Origin: Veillonellaceae bacterium
GTDB lineage: Bacteria > Bacillota > Negativicutes > Veillonellales > Dialisteraceae
Length of the DNA stretch: 64,000 nt
Direction of reading: 5' to 3'
NCBI GenBank assembly: GCA_025992895.1
Contig: DAJPGA010000001.1
Coordinates: 1,736,001-1,800,000 of the forward strand
Positions 1 to 10,032 of the stretch are shown one piece after another (position 1 is the first letter of the stretch; every line of letters starts with the position of its first letter). The notes beneath the pieces were generated by a model, which had not been told where the DNA came from, made no database searches, and worked only from the letters and a program-made list of their open reading frames with translations. A program made the position numbers and the translations under genes.

Positions 1-469
1 TGCTGTCCTTGATGGCTCTTGTCACAGCGGCTGCCTGTTTGGGATCTGTCCCGAAAGCGACGCCGCCTTCCTTGACATTCGGGCAGGAAATATTGACTTC
101 CAGCGCATCAACGCCGTCTACTGTCAGCATTTTTGCACATTCTGCATATTCTTCAGTCGTCTTCCCCACCATATTGGCGATGAAAGGAACGCCCAGCTTT
201 TTAACCTTCGGAAGGTAATGCTCAATAAAGTAAGGCACGCCTGGATTTTCCAATCCAATCGCATTCAGCATGCCTGATTCCGTCTCGGCAACACGTATGC
301 CTTCATTTCCCTTCCAGGGAGTCGGTGCAAGGCCCTTCCCGGAAATGGCGCCGACCTTATTCATGTCGACGTATTCGGCAATTTCAAGTCCGAATCCTAC
401 TGTCCCGGATGCGCCGATCAGCGGTGTCTTCATCGGGATTCCCAGGTAGTTTACCGACAGATTTGTCAT
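1..469 (-). CDS. pyrD: Dihydroorotate dehydrogenase, catalytic subunit (PyrD, class 1B), partial
   Basis: Only the N-terminal part (about 156 residues) is inside the window; the gene runs off the left edge. The translation starts MTNLSVNYLGIPMKTPL and continues through the FMN-barrel start with GASGTVGFG and later NAIGLENPG, typical of class 1 dihydroorotate dehydrogenases. The enzyme oxidises dihydroorotate to orotate in the cytosol. It follows pyrK with a 4-bp ATGA overlap, which implies translational coupling and the PyrD-PyrK heterotetramer that passes electrons to NAD (class 1B). Last gene of the pyr operon visible here. Confidence 0.93.
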   Translation of the reverse strand, partial: MTNLSVNYLGIPMKTPLIGASGTVGFGLEIAEYVDMNKVGAISGKGLAPTPWKGNEGIRVAETESGMLNAIGLENPGVPYFIEHYLPKVKKLGVPFIANMVGKTTEEYAECAKMLTVDGVDALEVNISCPNVKEGGVAFGTDPKQAAAVTRAIKDS

Positions 470-1233
470 AATACAACCTCCTCTGCGTTAAACACAGGGC
501 CGTCAGTGCATACCTTGTAATGGCCTTCGCCCGATTTCTTGTCGCAAACGCAGCCAAGGCATGTGCCGATGCCGCATCCCATTCTTCTCTCCATGGAGAC
601 TTCGCAGTATACGCTTGCCGCCTTTGCCATCTCTGCAGCAGTTTTCATCATGATGGCCGGTCCGCATACGCAGGCTTCGTCGACCTTTTCTTCTGCAAAC
701 ATCTGCGGAAGCACGGAAACGGAAAATCCTTTGATTCCATAAGATCCATCATCCGTCGTTACGACCATTTTCCTGACCGTATCGGGGAATAAATCCTTCC
801 AGAATACTTCTTCTTTATTCCTGCCTCCTATAACGACAGTCATCTGTCCAGGTCTTGCCTCTCTTGCCATGAAAAGGATTGGCGCGATTCCAATGCCGCC
901 GCCAATGCCTACGATATGATCCTTATCCATGGAAAAGGATGTACCAAGAGGCCCTAAGCTGTCTACGACATCCCCTTCTTTCAGATGGGACATGGCTTCT
1001 GTTCCTTTTCCGACGATACGGTAAATGATTTCAACAAGTCCCTTTTCAGGATCCGTTCCCGCAATGGAAATCGGACGCCTCAAAAGGTAACGCGGATCAT
1101 TGACTTTCATATGGATGAACTGTCCTGGCTTTGCTTCTCTGGCTGTCAGCGGAAGTTCAATCTGCATCTGCCAGATGTCCTTAGCAATTTTCTTATGAAG
1201 CCGGATAATTCCTTTTTCTACATAACCTGCCAT
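466..1233 (-). CDS. pyrK: Dihydroorotate dehydrogenase electron transfer subunit PyrK
   Basis: 255 residues, usual length for the family. An N-terminal ferredoxin-reductase-like FAD domain (YLLRRPISIAG near residue 50), an NAD-binding GGGIGIAP segment near residue 110, and a C-terminal cysteine cluster (CGIGTCLGCVC, then a last Cys in YKVCTDGP) that would hold the 2Fe-2S centre. It transfers electrons from the FMN of PyrD to NAD. It lies 6 bp after carB and overlaps pyrD by 4 bp, so it is an internal gene of the pyr operon. The start is an ATG. Confidence 0.95.
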   Translation of the reverse strand: MAGYVEKGIIRLHKKIAKDIWQMQIELPLTAREAKPGQFIHMKVNDPRYLLRRPISIAGTDPEKGLVEIIYRIVGKGTEAMSHLKEGDVVDSLGPLGTSFSMDKDHIVGIGGGIGIAPILFMAREARPGQMTVVIGGRNKEEVFWKDLFPDTVRKMVVTTDDGSYGIKGFSVSVLPQMFAEEKVDEACVCGPAIMMKTAAEMAKAASVYCEVSMERRMGCGIGTCLGCVCDKKSGEGHYKVCTDGPVFNAEEVVL

Positions 1234-1239
1234 ACTTTT

Positions 1240-4200
1240 TCAGTTCTCCTTCACATAATCCTGAATGGCTTCCACGTGATAATCATCTCCGGTCGATGCC
1301 ATGACGCGCAGTACTTCCTTGGCTGTATCCAGAGACGTAATACACGGGATAGCGAGTTCGACCGCAATGCGGCGGAGGTCATAGCCTTCCTGTTCGATCT
1401 GGCTTCCATAGGAAATCGTATTGAGTACCATGTCGACTTTGCCACGTTTCAGATACTTTTCGCAGTTTTCACCCTTTTCATGGATTTTCTTGATGATTTC
1501 AACCGGAATTCCAAGGTTCTGGAAATAGGAACCTGTACCGGATGTACAGATCAGATGATATCCAAGGTTGACGAACCCGCGGGCAAGTTCAGCCGTTTCG
1601 GGCTTATCGCGGTCGCTGACGGTAATCAGGACATTGCCATGAGATGGAACGGTAAGATGCGCAGCAACGACTGCTTTGTAAAGCGCTTCTTGATAGGTGT
1701 GTCCGATGCCCATGACTTCGCCGGTGGATTTCATTTCCGGCCCGAGCTTGATTTCAACAAGTCCCAGTTTAGAGAATGAGAATACCGGTGCTTTAACGGC
1801 TACATAGCCTTTGTCCGGTACAAGTCCGAGCGGAAGTCCTGTATCCTTCAGGGATTCACCAAGAGCGACTCTTGTTGCATATTCAACCATATTGATACCG
1901 GTAATTTTGCTCATGAATGGAACCGTACGGCTGGCTCTCGGATTGACTTCAATGACATAGACCTTGCCACTGACTACGATGAACTGGATATTGACGAGGC
2001 CCTTGACGTTCATGGCTCTTGCAATTCTTCCTGTGTAATCGGTCAGCGTTTCAATGATTTCCTGAGAGAGATGCTGCGGAGGATAAACAGCAATGGAGTC
2101 GCCGGAATGAACGCCGGAACGTTCAATCTGCTCCATGATGCCCGGGATGCAGACATCGACGCCGTCGGAAATAGCATCGACTTCCACTTCACGGCCGACC
2201 ATGTACTGGTCGATCAGGACTGGATGCTCATGAGATGCGACAACGGCTTCCTTCAGGTACTGTTTCAGTTCAGCCTGATCATAAACGATCTGCATGGCTC
2301 TTCCGCCAAGGACATAGCTTGGGCGGACAATCAGCGGATAATCAAGCTCCTCTGTCTTTGCCATAGCTTCTTCAACACTTTCAACAAGGCAGCCCTTCGG
2401 GCGTGCAATGCCAAGCTGGCCCATCAATGTGTCGAAGCGTTCACGGTCTTCTGCCATATCGATGGATTCATTGGAGGAACCGATAATGCGGATACCTCGT
2501 TTTGCCATCGGTGTTGCCAGGTTGATGGCAGTCTGTCCGCCGAACTGGCAGATGACGCCTTCCGGTTTTTCCTTATCGATGATTTCCATGACGTCCTGTT
2601 CTGTCAGTGGTTCAAAGTACAGGGAATCGGACGTATCAAAGTCGGTCGAAACGGTTTCCGGGTTGTTGTTGATGACGATGGATTTCTTTCCTGCTTTCCT
2701 GAGAGCCCAGGAAGCATGGACAGAGCAGTAGTCAAATTCGATGCCCTGCCCGATGCGGATCGGACCAGAGCCGAATACGACAACGGAACCCTTCCCCTGC
2801 GGTTTTACTTCGTCTTCTGCACCGTAGGTAGAGTAGTAATATGGCGTATGCGCTTCAAATTCAGCAGCGCAGGTATCGACCATCTTGAAGTCCGGATGCA
2901 CGTTGGCCTTTCTCTTGAAGTTTTCCACTTCCTTGGGAGTGACCTCGCAGAAATGCGCAATCGCTTCATCAGGCATCTGGATTCTCTTGGCAGCCCTGAG
3001 GGATTCGACCGTCAGTCCTTCTTTCATGAGGCGGCGTTCCATCATGATGATGTTTTGGATCTTGTAGATGAAGAAGAGGTCGATTCTTGTAATACGGTTG
3101 ATTTCTTCAGGTTCAATGCCTCTTCTGAGTGCTTCAGCGACGACAAAGATTCTTTCATTGTCAATGCGTCTCAATAGGCAGCGGATATCATAGAGGGACT
3201 GCCCGTCAAGCTTATCCAGGTGCAGGTAGCCGCCTCCGACTTCCAGGGAACGGAGTGCTTTAAGGAGAGCCCCTTCCAGTGTACGGTCGAGTGCCATGAC
3301 TTCGCCGGTTGCCTTCATCTGTGTTCCAATTTCACGGTCAGCAAGCGTGAACTTTTCAAACGGCCATCTTGGGAATTTGCATACAACATAGTCGATGGAT
3401 GGTTCAAAACATGCTTTTGTATTCCCTGTAATAGCATTGGTAATTTCATCAAGATGCATGCCAAGGGCAATCTTTGCTGCTACCTTGGCAATCGGATATC
3501 CGGTTGCTTTCGATGCCAGAGCCGATGAACGACTGACACGCGGATTGACTTCGATAACGTAGTACTGATTCGTCTTGGTATCAAGGCCGTACTGCACATT
3601 GCAGCCGCCTTCGATGCGGAGGTAGCGGATGATATCAAGGGAAGCTGTACGGAGCATCTGGTACTGCTGGTCTGTCAGAGTCTGCGTAGGAGCAACGACG
3701 ATGGAATCGCCGGTATGAACACCGACCGGGTCGATATTTTCCATAGCGCAGACGATAATGCAGTTATCGGCGCCGTCTCTCATGACTTCGAATTCTACTT
3801 CTTTCCAGCCGGCGATGCTGCGTTCAACCAGAATCTGGCTGATTGGAGAAAGCTTAATACCGCGGTTGGCAATTTCTTCCATTTCGTAGCGGTCATGCGC
3901 AATGCCGCCTCCAGTGCCGCCCAGGGTATAAGCAGGACGGATGATGACCGGATATCCGATCTTATCTGCGAAAGCGACAGCAGGTTCCAGGTCTTCGAAA
4001 ATTTCTGATTCAGGAACCGGCTGATGGATTTCTTCCATAGCTTCCTTAAAGAGTTCTCTGTCTTCTGCATGCTTGATTGCATGGAGGGAAGAACCGAGAA
4101 GCTTTACATTATACTTGTCCAGCACACCTGCATCAGCAAGCTCAACAGCCATGTTGAGACCGACCTGTCCGCCAAGTGTGGCAAGAAGGGCATCCGGACG

Positions 4201-4440
4201 TTCTTTCTTGATGACTTCCGTTACGAATGGGAGCGTAATCGGTTCGATATATACACGGTCAGCGATATCTACATCGGTCATGATTGTGGATGGATTGCTG
4301 TTGACAAGAACGACTTCCACGCCTTCTTCTCTAAGGGAGCGGCAGGCCTGTGTACCTGCATAGTCAAACTCTGCAGCCTGTCCGATGACAATAGGACCAG
4401 AGCCAATGACGAGAACTTTTTTCACATCTTTATTTATCAT
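1240..4440 (-). CDS. carB: Carbamoyl-phosphate synthase large chain
   Basis: 1066 residues from the ATG at 4438-4440, full length for CarB. The open frame continues 67 codons further upstream, but that extension lies inside carA and does not look like CarB; the protein proper starts [21 protein letters not shown]. Two ATP-grasp halves are evident from the repeated GSGP(I)xIGQ starts (near residues 13 and 555) and the paired IEVNPR(V/A)SR motifs, followed by the C-terminal MGS-like allosteric domain. It makes carbamoyl phosphate for pyrimidine and arginine synthesis. It overlaps carA by 11 bp, within the pyr operon. Confidence 0.97.
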   Translation of the reverse strand: MINKDVKKVLVIGSGPIVIGQAAEFDYAGTQACRSLREEGVEVVLVNSNPSTIMTDVDIADRVYIEPITLPFVTEVIKKERPDALLATLGGQVGLNMAVELADAGVLDKYNVKLLGSSLHAIKHAEDRELFKEAMEEIHQPVPESEIFEDLEPAVAFADKIGYPVIIRPAYTLGGTGGGIAHDRYEMEEIANRGIKLSPISQILVERSIAGWKEVEFEVMRDGADNCIIVCAMENIDPVGVHTGDSIVVAPTQTLTDQQYQMLRTASLDIIRYLRIEGGCNVQYGLDTKTNQYYVIEVNPRVSRSSALASKATGYPIAKVAAKIALGMHLDEITNAITGNTKACFEPSIDYVVCKFPRWPFEKFTLADREIGTQMKATGEVMALDRTLEGALLKALRSLEVGGGYLHLDKLDGQSLYDIRCLLRRIDNERIFVVAEALRRGIEPEEINRITRIDLFFIYKIQNIIMMERRLMKEGLTVESLRAAKRIQMPDEAIAHFCEVTPKEVENFKRKANVHPDFKMVDTCAAEFEAHTPYYYSTYGAEDEVKPQGKGSVVVFGSGPIRIGQGIEFDYCSVHASWALRKAGKKSIVINNNPETVSTDFDTSDSLYFEPLTEQDVMEIIDKEKPEGVICQFGGQTAINLATPMAKRGIRIIGSSNESIDMAEDRERFDTLMGQLGIARPKGCLVESVEEAMAKTEELDYPLIVRPSYVLGGRAMQIVYDQAELKQYLKEAVVASHEHPVLIDQYMVGREVEVDAISDGVDVCIPGIMEQIERSGVHSGDSIAVYPPQHLSQEIIETLTDYTGRIARAMNVKGLVNIQFIVVSGKVYVIEVNPRASRTVPFMSKITGINMVEYATRVALGESLKDTGLPLGLVPDKGYVAVKAPVFSFSKLGLVEIKLGPEMKSTGEVMGIGHTYQEALYKAVVAAHLTVPSHGNVLITVSDRDKPETAELARGFVNLGYHLICTSGTGSYFQNLGIPVEIIKKIHEKGENCEKYLKRGKVDMVLNTISYGSQIEQEGYDLRRIAVELAIPCITSLDTAKEVLRVMASTGDDYHVEAIQDYVKEN

Positions 4441-5500
4441 TTTTGAACTCCTCCATGGCCTTCGTAAATTCAGCAAAGAGATAGAAGTTATCCTTCGGTC
4501 CGGGTGAAGCTTCTGGATGATACTGCACTGCCTGAATCGGAAGTGTCTTATGGCGGATGCCTTCAATGGTTCCGTCGTTGACGCTTCTGTGTGTGACTTC
4601 AATGCAATCGGGCAGTCCTTCATCGGAAACTGCATAACCATGGTTCTGGCTCGTGATATATACGCGGCCGGTTCTGAGGTCCTTGACCGGGTGGTTGGAT
4701 CCCCTGTGTCCGAAAGGCAGCTTAAAGGTATGAGCGCCTAAGGCTGTGGAGAGCATCTGGATTCCCAGGCAGATACCGAAAATCGGCTTCTTTCCGATCA
4801 GTTTCTTAACTGTTTCAACGACATATGGCACGTCCTGCGGATCTCCTGGCCCCGGCGAAAGGAAAATTCCGTCCGGATCGGATGCGAGAAGTTCCTCAGC
4901 TGTTGTGTGGGCCGGGAATACATGCACTGTGCAGTCATTGGCCGCCAGACTGACAAGAATATTCTTCTTCAGTCCGCAGTCAAGAAGGGATACCTGGTAC
5001 TTGCCGTCCCCGTATGTATATGGATAAGCGGTCGTTACTCTTTCAACCTGATTCTTGTGCATCGGTTTTGCCAGAGCTTCCTGAATGAAATCTTCGCCTC
5101 TGTCGGCAGAAACGATGACAGCTTTCATGACACCCTGTGTGCGGACCATTCTTGTAACCGCTCTTGTATCTACGTTGTAGAGGCATGGCACATGGTATCT
5201 TTCAATGAAATCCGTAATCTTTTCCTTGCATTCCCAGTTGCTCGGATGCTCTGCGATCTGATCCAGAACATATCCTGCAGCAGCCGGTTTCCTGTTCTGC
5301 ATGAAAAGATCATTTGCACCGTAGTTGCCGATCAGCGGATATGTCAGCGTCAGGATCTGTCCTTCATAAGACGGATCCGTGAAGCATTCCTGGTATCCTG
5401 TCATGCCCGTATTGAATACGAGCTCTCCCATTCCTTCTACTGTTCCCAGGAGATCACCCTCGAAGCGGGCGCCGTTTTCTAAAACCAAGAGGCCTTTCAT
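4430..5500 (-). CDS. carA: Carbamoyl-phosphate synthase small chain (glutaminase)
   Basis: 356 residues, normal length. N-terminal CPSase domain ([19 protein letters not shown]) and C-terminal class I glutamine amidotransferase with the nucleophile Cys in FGICLGIQM (about residue 242) and the His/Glu pair in YHPEASPGP. It hydrolyses glutamine and channels ammonia to CarB. The ATG start overlaps the pyrC stop by 4 bp (ATGA), and the 3' end overlaps carB by 11 bp. CarA and CarB placed between pyrC and pyrK indicates the pyrimidine-specific carbamoyl-phosphate synthase. Confidence 0.96.
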   Translation of the reverse strand: MKGLLVLENGARFEGDLLGTVEGMGELVFNTGMTGYQECFTDPSYEGQILTLTYPLIGNYGANDLFMQNRKPAAAGYVLDQIAEHPSNWECKEKITDFIERYHVPCLYNVDTRAVTRMVRTQGVMKAVIVSADRGEDFIQEALAKPMHKNQVERVTTAYPYTYGDGKYQVSLLDCGLKKNILVSLAANDCTVHVFPAHTTAEELLASDPDGIFLSPGPGDPQDVPYVVETVKKLIGKKPIFGICLGIQMLSTALGAHTFKLPFGHRGSNHPVKDLRTGRVYITSQNHGYAVSDEGLPDCIEVTHRSVNDGTIEGIRHKTLPIQAVQYHPEASPGPKDNFYLFAEFTKAMEEFKNDK

Positions 5501-6786
5501 TTCAGTACCTTCCCTTCCTTCATGACAATCTCTCCATCTACGACTGTAAGCACAGCCCTGCCCTTCAAAGTCAGTCCTTCATAAGGCGTGAAAAGTGATT
5601 TCGTATAAAGTTCATTTCCATGAACTGTCCATTCCTTGTCCGGATCGATGACGACAATATCGGCAGCAGCTCCTTCTTCAAGAACTCCTCCTTCTACGCC
5701 AAGGAGACGTGCCGGATTGACGCTCATGAGTTCAATAAGGCGGTCAATCGTAAATCCGTTGTTGTGGCAAAGAACCGTCAGTGCAGAAGCAAGAGACGTT
5801 TCCAGCCCTGCAATGCCGTTAGGCGCACAGTTGAAAGGAACATCCTTTTCTTCGTTGCAGTGCGGCGCATGATCGGTAATGATGGCATCGATTGTGCCAT
5901 CCTTCAATCCTTCAATCAGAGCCTGCCTGTCGTCTTCCGTGCGGATTGGCGGTGCCATCTTGAAGGAAGACTCATAATTCTTCAGCCATTCATCTGTAAA
6001 GTAGAGATGCTGGGATGTGACTTCCGTGGTGCAGTTCACATGCTTCGCCTTGGCCTCGCGGATCAGTTCCACTGCCTTTGCACTGCTGACGTGGGCGATA
6101 TGGATATGGCATCCCGTCATTTCTGACAGAAGGAGATCTCTTGCTACTGCGATATCTTCCCCGGCTGCCGGTCTTCCGGTCATGCCCATTGCATAAGATA
6201 CCTTTCCTTCATTCATGAAACCGCCGGAGCACATGGTTGCATCTTCTGCGTGGTCGATAACCATCTTGTGCAGCATGTCTGCATATTCCATAGCCCTTCG
6301 CATGAAGTTTGCGCTTTCTACATAATGGCCGTCATCAGAGAAAGCGGCTGCGCCTTCGGCTGCCATGTCTCCCATTTCAGAGAGCTGCTTCCCTTCCAGA
6401 TTTTTAGAAAGAGCACCGATGACGCTGACCTTGACGACACCGCATTCATCGACGCGTCTCAGCACATCCCTGAAGACTGCTGCATTATCGATGACAGGCT
6501 TTGTGTTGGCCATTGTTGCGACACGCGTGATGCCGCCTGCGGCTGCTGCCTGCGTGCCTGTGTGAATATCTTCCTTGGCTTCCTGTCCGGGTTCACGGAG
6601 ATGGACGTGCATATCAATGAGCCCTGGTGCGACAAACAAGCCATTTGCATCATAAACTTCTGCGCCTTCTGTATCTGCAGTCCCGCCAATGGAGAGGATT
6701 TTTCCATTTTCTATGACAATGTCGCCTTTTTCATGCTGCTTTCTGGCAGGATTTACAATGATTCCGTTTTTAATGACCAGCTTCAA
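5497..6786 (-). CDS. pyrC: Dihydroorotase
   Basis: 429 residues. The metal ligands of the amidohydrolase fold are visible: DMHVHLREPG near residue 58, later His residues in IHIAHVSS and IITDHAPH. It closes carbamoyl aspartate to dihydroorotate. The initiation codon is TTG, supported by a GGAGG site about 9 nt upstream that lies inside the 3' end of pyrB; the genes overlap by 17 bp. The next in-frame ATG is far inside the conserved core, so TTG is the best start. Part of the pyr operon. Confidence 0.95.
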   Translation of the reverse strand: MKLVIKNGIIVNPARKQHEKGDIVIENGKILSIGGTADTEGAEVYDANGLFVAPGLIDMHVHLREPGQEAKEDIHTGTQAAAAGGITRVATMANTKPVIDNAAVFRDVLRRVDECGVVKVSVIGALSKNLEGKQLSEMGDMAAEGAAAFSDDGHYVESANFMRRAMEYADMLHKMVIDHAEDATMCSGGFMNEGKVSYAMGMTGRPAAGEDIAVARDLLLSEMTGCHIHIAHVSSAKAVELIREAKAKHVNCTTEVTSQHLYFTDEWLKNYESSFKMAPPIRTEDDRQALIEGLKDGTIDAIITDHAPHCNEEKDVPFNCAPNGIAGLETSLASALTVLCHNNGFTIDRLIELMSVNPARLLGVEGGVLEEGAAADIVVIDPDKEWTVHGNELYTKSLFTPYEGLTLKGRAVLTVVDGEIVMKEGKVLK

Positions 6787-7735
6787 TGTCTTTGCCCTCC
6801 GTCAGTGTCAAATACTCCAATGCCATACGCACTGCTACGCCGTTTCTTACTTCTTCCTGAATCCAGGATGCTTCATCGTAAGCCACATCATATCCGATTT
6901 CTATGCCACGGTTCATCGGGCCCGGATGGATGATGGCCACATCCTTCTTGCAAAGCTCCTGTCTCTTCTTGTTGATACCGAAGAGACGTGCATATTCTCT
7001 TGTTGTCGGAATGAATCCGCCCGCGGCTCTTTCAAGCTGGATGCGAAGAATATTGATCGCATCAGCATCCCTTAATGCATCTTCAAGATTGTCATCAACG
7101 ATGACCCCCATTGACTCGAGTTCCTTGGGAACCAAAGTGCACGGGCCCACGAGATGTACTTCGGCCCCCAGCTTCGTAAACCCGTAAATATCGCTTCGCG
7201 CAACGCGGGAGTGGAGAATGTCGCCAATGATGACATACTTCATTCCTTTGATATTCTTGCCTGCTTCCTTTAATGTGAAAAGTTCGAGCAGCGCCTGCGT
7301 CGGATGAGCATGCGCGCCATCGCCTGCATTGATGACAACAGGCACCTTGACCTTGGGGCTCATTACTTTGGATGCAAAAAGAGCGGCACCCTCTGACGAA
7401 TCACGAATAATCACTGCATCTACTCCCATAGCGGAAACAGTAAGCAATGTATCTCGCATGCTTTCACCTTTCGTCATCGAGCTGCCGCTCTTTGTAATAT
7501 TGATAACATCGGCTCCCAGGTATTTACCGGCAAGCTCGAAAGAACTGCGTGTTCTCGTTGATGCCTCAGAAAACACTGTCACAATGGATTTACCTTTCAG
7601 GAAATCCCGCTTTTTGTTATCAGACAGTACAATTTTTTTCATCTGTGCTGCCACTTCCAGAATCCGTTCAATTTCCCCGGCTGTAAAATCCTGCAGTCCG
7701 AGGACAGAACGGCCTTTGAGCGAAATCGCGTTCAT
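6770..7735 (-). CDS. pyrB: Aspartate carbamoyltransferase catalytic subunit
   Basis: 321 residues from the ATG at 7733-7735, preceded by a strong AAGGAGG site at 7741-7747; the open frame upstream of this is leader. Carbamoyl-phosphate-binding STRTRSSFE motif, HPTQALLELFTL and the HPGPMNRG motif near the C terminus identify the family. No pyrI regulatory chain is seen nearby. First gene of the pyr operon (pyrB-pyrC-carA-carB-pyrK-pyrD). It condenses carbamoyl phosphate with aspartate. Confidence 0.97.
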   Translation of the reverse strand: MNAISLKGRSVLGLQDFTAGEIERILEVAAQMKKIVLSDNKKRDFLKGKSIVTVFSEASTRTRSSFELAGKYLGADVINITKSGSSMTKGESMRDTLLTVSAMGVDAVIIRDSSEGAALFASKVMSPKVKVPVVINAGDGAHAHPTQALLELFTLKEAGKNIKGMKYVIIGDILHSRVARSDIYGFTKLGAEVHLVGPCTLVPKELESMGVIVDDNLEDALRDADAINILRIQLERAAGGFIPTTREYARLFGINKKRQELCKKDVAIIHPGPMNRGIEIGYDVAYDEASWIQEEVRNGVAVRMALEYLTLTEGKDIEAGH

Positions 7736-7775
7736 GCCGGCCTCCTTAAAAACAACAAAATATGATATCTTTATA

Positions 7776-7804
7776 ATCTTAAAAGGTATACTCCGGTTTT
7801 TCAA
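7776..7804 (-). promoter_or_regulatory. Probable sigma-A promoter of the pyr operon
   Basis: Read on the minus strand: TTGAAA at 7804-7799, a 17-nt spacer, then TAAGAT at 7781-7776. The expected transcript leader is only about 35 nt, too short for a PyrR-type attenuator, and no anti-antiterminator hairpin series is visible. Other AT-rich hexamers nearby could also serve, so the exact site is uncertain. Confidence 0.45.
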
Positions 7805-7857
7805 TAGCAAAATTGTTAAATTTTCATTATAGAAAAATCCAGCTGCCTAAAGACCTC

Positions 7858-9510
7858 CTAATTTTCGTTGGATTGTCCCTTATTACCGGCAGAAAAACGG
7901 ACAGCCGCATGAATGGTTCTTGCAAAAGCAGGCGGAATTTCATTTTCCGTCAGCCTCTTCCCCAGAGCGCGCCCTATGATAACGCCTTTATTCCCATAGA
8001 GCCAGGCAAAGTAATAGAACTCCTGCGCTTTCTCATCTCTTGGATTAATATTCTTCAGCTTCTTTGGCGGATAAAAGCCCTTCGGAACACCCAGCTTGGC
8101 TCCTGCTTTCTTGATCAGCGCAGAGCTTACGACATCCCCCGCTTCTTCAATATCCCCGATGACGTCATCAAGAAGCTTTCGTTTCCCATGTGACAGGCAG
8201 GATTTTACGACATCCATTTCAAAACAAATATAGTCTGTATAAAAGACATACGGAGAATGGTGCCTTGATCCCATGACATCCCTGTCATAGAGGCATACGG
8301 CCGGTATGTGGAAACGGCGGATCAATTCAGCAATCTTTGAAATGGAACTTTCTCCCCGTGCATTGATGAGGCAGATCCCATGATAATCAAACTGTACGCC
8401 GAGGGTCTTTGCAAAATAGCCGAAGGAACCGTATTCCGTCTCTCCTTCGACAAGGATCGTGCAGCGGGAGTAAAGGGCTTCCTTCACTTCCGGAAAATGC
8501 ATGATCAGATGCTTTTCTATTTCACTGTCAAAATGGAAGGAAGAACCGCAGGCAGCACGTACCATTTCCTTATCATCCCTGTACATGCGGATAATCTTCC
8601 GGTAGTCATTGATAAGGGCATCCGTAGAATGAGTGACGACAAAGAGCTGCCCATCCAGTCCATCCACACCAAGAAGGTTCTGTACAAGCTTCAAGAAGAA
8701 ACTTTCCTTGTTATTCAGGATGGAACGGCAGAATGCCAGAAGAGCACGCTGGATGTATGGATGCAGATGGAGCTCGGGTTCATCGATATTCACAATGACC
8801 GGAAGAAGACGCGTTCCGTCATTCTTCGTCATGATGATATTCTCAAAAGAAATCGCACGGCTTTCCCGTTTTTCCCGCATCAGCACAAGAAGCGAAACCC
8901 CCACGGCAATCATCAGCTTCATCGTGGAATCATAAGAAGTACCGGAAATCTGCGCACCGAAAATTTCACTAAAAAGAACCAGCGCGGCCTTATGAGGATC
9001 ATCTTTTGGAAGGGAAATGGAAAAACCTCTTTCGTTCATCATGCGTTCCACTTCTTCCACAGCCTCCGGGCCATAGGAAAGATATTCGTAGAAGATGCTG
9101 ATCGTCCTGCCGGCCAGATTGTCATCCAGCATATTTTTAGGAATTTCAGAGAGAGCAAAATCCAGGCAGAAAAGGCAGCGCATGTATTCAAGAGGAAGCG
9201 TTTCCCCTGTATCCATATTGTAAAGACGCGGCACAATTTCCCGGACAGACTGTTTAAGCTCGATCCGGATGGAATCATTGCCGCCTTCGTCTTTTGTCGT
9301 CAAATCAAAGGTAACCCGTATCGGAAGATCCGGATCCAGAAAATCTGCTTCCTTGAATCCATATCCGTGCGTAGCCGATTTCAGAAGGCTCAGGAAATTA
9401 CTCTTCCCTATATTATTGTCCCCTACAATATAATTGACCTGGCTGTCGAAATGAAAACTTACATTTTGAAACGTCCTGTAATTTTCCACAGTCATTCCTG
9501 AAATAAACAT
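7858..9510 (-). CDS. OLD-family ATP-dependent endonuclease (AAA ATPase plus TOPRIM)
   Basis: 550 residues from the ATG at 9508-9510, with AAGGAGGG just upstream. ABC/SMC-like ATPase: an FxxYRTF-type N terminus, Walker A GDNNIGKSN at residues 30-38, and Walker B NIDEPELHLHP near residue 250. The C-terminal half carries a TOPRIM nuclease domain: ILVEGETEYG (catalytic Glu) and later LYDRDVMG (acidic pair). This is the domain order of OLD (overcoming lysogenization defect) nucleases, which act in phage defence or DNA processing. No UvrD-like helicase (Gabija GajB) and no reverse transcriptase (retron) is next to it, so it would be a stand-alone class 1 OLD. A structured RNA with its own terminator lies just upstream at 9595-9814. 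The actual role is not established from sequence. Confidence 0.85.
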   Translation of the reverse strand: MFISGMTVENYRTFQNVSFHFDSQVNYIVGDNNIGKSNFLSLLKSATHGYGFKEADFLDPDLPIRVTFDLTTKDEGGNDSIRIELKQSVREIVPRLYNMDTGETLPLEYMRCLFCLDFALSEIPKNMLDDNLAGRTISIFYEYLSYGPEAVEEVERMMNERGFSISLPKDDPHKAALVLFSEIFGAQISGTSYDSTMKLMIAVGVSLLVLMREKRESRAISFENIIMTKNDGTRLLPVIVNIDEPELHLHPYIQRALLAFCRSILNNKESFFLKLVQNLLGVDGLDGQLFVVTHSTDALINDYRKIIRMYRDDKEMVRAACGSSFHFDSEIEKHLIMHFPEVKEALYSRCTILVEGETEYGSFGYFAKTLGVQFDYHGICLINARGESSISKIAELIRRFHIPAVCLYDRDVMGSRHHSPYVFYTDYICFEMDVVKSCLSHGKRKLLDDVIGDIEEAGDVVSSALIKKAGAKLGVPKGFYPPKKLKNINPRDEKAQEFYYFAWLYGNKGVIIGRALGKRLTENEIPPAFARTIHAAVRFSAGNKGQSNEN

Positions 9511-9594
9511 AATCTCCCTCCTTGCCGGCATAGCTTTTCTTTTATTATACCATCATTAGAGCCCCTTCTCATTGCTCCTGTTTTATTTACTTAC

Positions 9595-9622
9595 GAAAAA
9601 AGACCTCAAAAGAGGTCTTTTT
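9595..9622 (-). terminator. Rho-independent terminator of the structured RNA
   Basis: AAAGACCTC, a 4-nt AAAA loop (as written on the plus strand) and GAGGTCTTT, with T runs on both strands. On the minus strand it lies between the structured RNA and the OLD start at 9510, so it could attenuate the OLD gene or simply end the RNA. Confidence 0.85.
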
Positions 9623-9814
9623 TTCAAGAATCGGAATCCGGATACATCCCGCGCCCGTAACAAGAAAAGGATGGGATAAAAACAATTACGGCCGCGAGGG
9701 AAGAGAAAGGAAGTGTTAAATCAATCGGATTCCGCTTCCGTTCTGTCTGTGCAGCAGCCGTTTCCCGGATATCATGTTTCCGGGAATGGCTGTTCACAGC
9801 ATCCTTTTTCTTAC
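9595..9814 (-). ncRNA. Structured leader or independent small RNA upstream of the OLD gene, class unknown
   Basis: Read on the minus strand, a TATAAT-like -10 (9826-9821) precedes about 200 nt of highly paired sequence that ends in a strong terminator. Stem 1: the arm ending at 9800 pairs with the arm at 9747, with CTGTG/CACAG outside and CAGCC-TTCCCGG/CCGGGAA-GGCTG inside. Stem 2: CGGAATCCG (9734-9726) pairs with CGGATTCCG (9640-9632). Stem 3, inside stem 2: 9696-9686 pairs with 9660-9650 over 11 positions with one mismatch. It matches no riboswitch consensus that I can recall (no B12 box, TPP, FMN, SAM or T-box motif). It is either a leader controlling the OLD gene through the terminator or a free small RNA. 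The -35 is weak. Confidence 0.5.
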
Positions 9815-9884
9815 ATCTTTATTATATCACTTTATAGAAATTTTATCATTTATAACATGTATATAATAAATTTCTTTCATTTTA

Positions 9885-9981
9885 ATTTAGTTTAGTTATT
9901 TTTATACCAGGTCATCATTCCTGCCAGGTTCTTCACATGCAGGCTTAAGAACACTAAGGCAGGCCCCGTACCTGCTTTTTT
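9885..9981 (+). ncRNA. Orphan attenuator-like element (low confidence)
   Basis: On the plus strand, CCTGCC (9920-9925) and GTTCTT (9928-9933) pair with AAGAAC (9947-9952) and GGCAGG (9958-9963), giving a 12-bp interrupted hairpin. GCAGG (9959-9963) can instead pair with CCTGC (9971-9975), followed by six T residues (9976-9981), giving a terminator. The two folds share GGCAGG and exclude each other, as in an attenuator. No plus-strand gene follows before 12858, so it may be a short RNA or a relic. A TATAAT lies upstream near 9870 without a convincing -35. Confidence 0.3.
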
Positions 9982-10032
9982 CTCCTTACGAGCCTGCAGT
10001 TTCTATGCAAAATACCATCGATTCTACGGCAA

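Noticed and set aside
4441..4641. 67-codon N-terminal extension of carB
   Set aside because: It lies inside carA and has no similarity to CarB; the ATG at 4438-4440 begins the conserved protein.
7736..7857. PyrR-type attenuator in front of pyrB
   Set aside because: The leader is only about 35 nt from the likely start and lacks the PyrR-binding loop and terminator.
7858..9822. Retron or Gabija system around the OLD gene
   Set aside because: No reverse transcriptase and no UvrD-like helicase is next to the OLD gene, so only a stand-alone OLD nuclease is supported.
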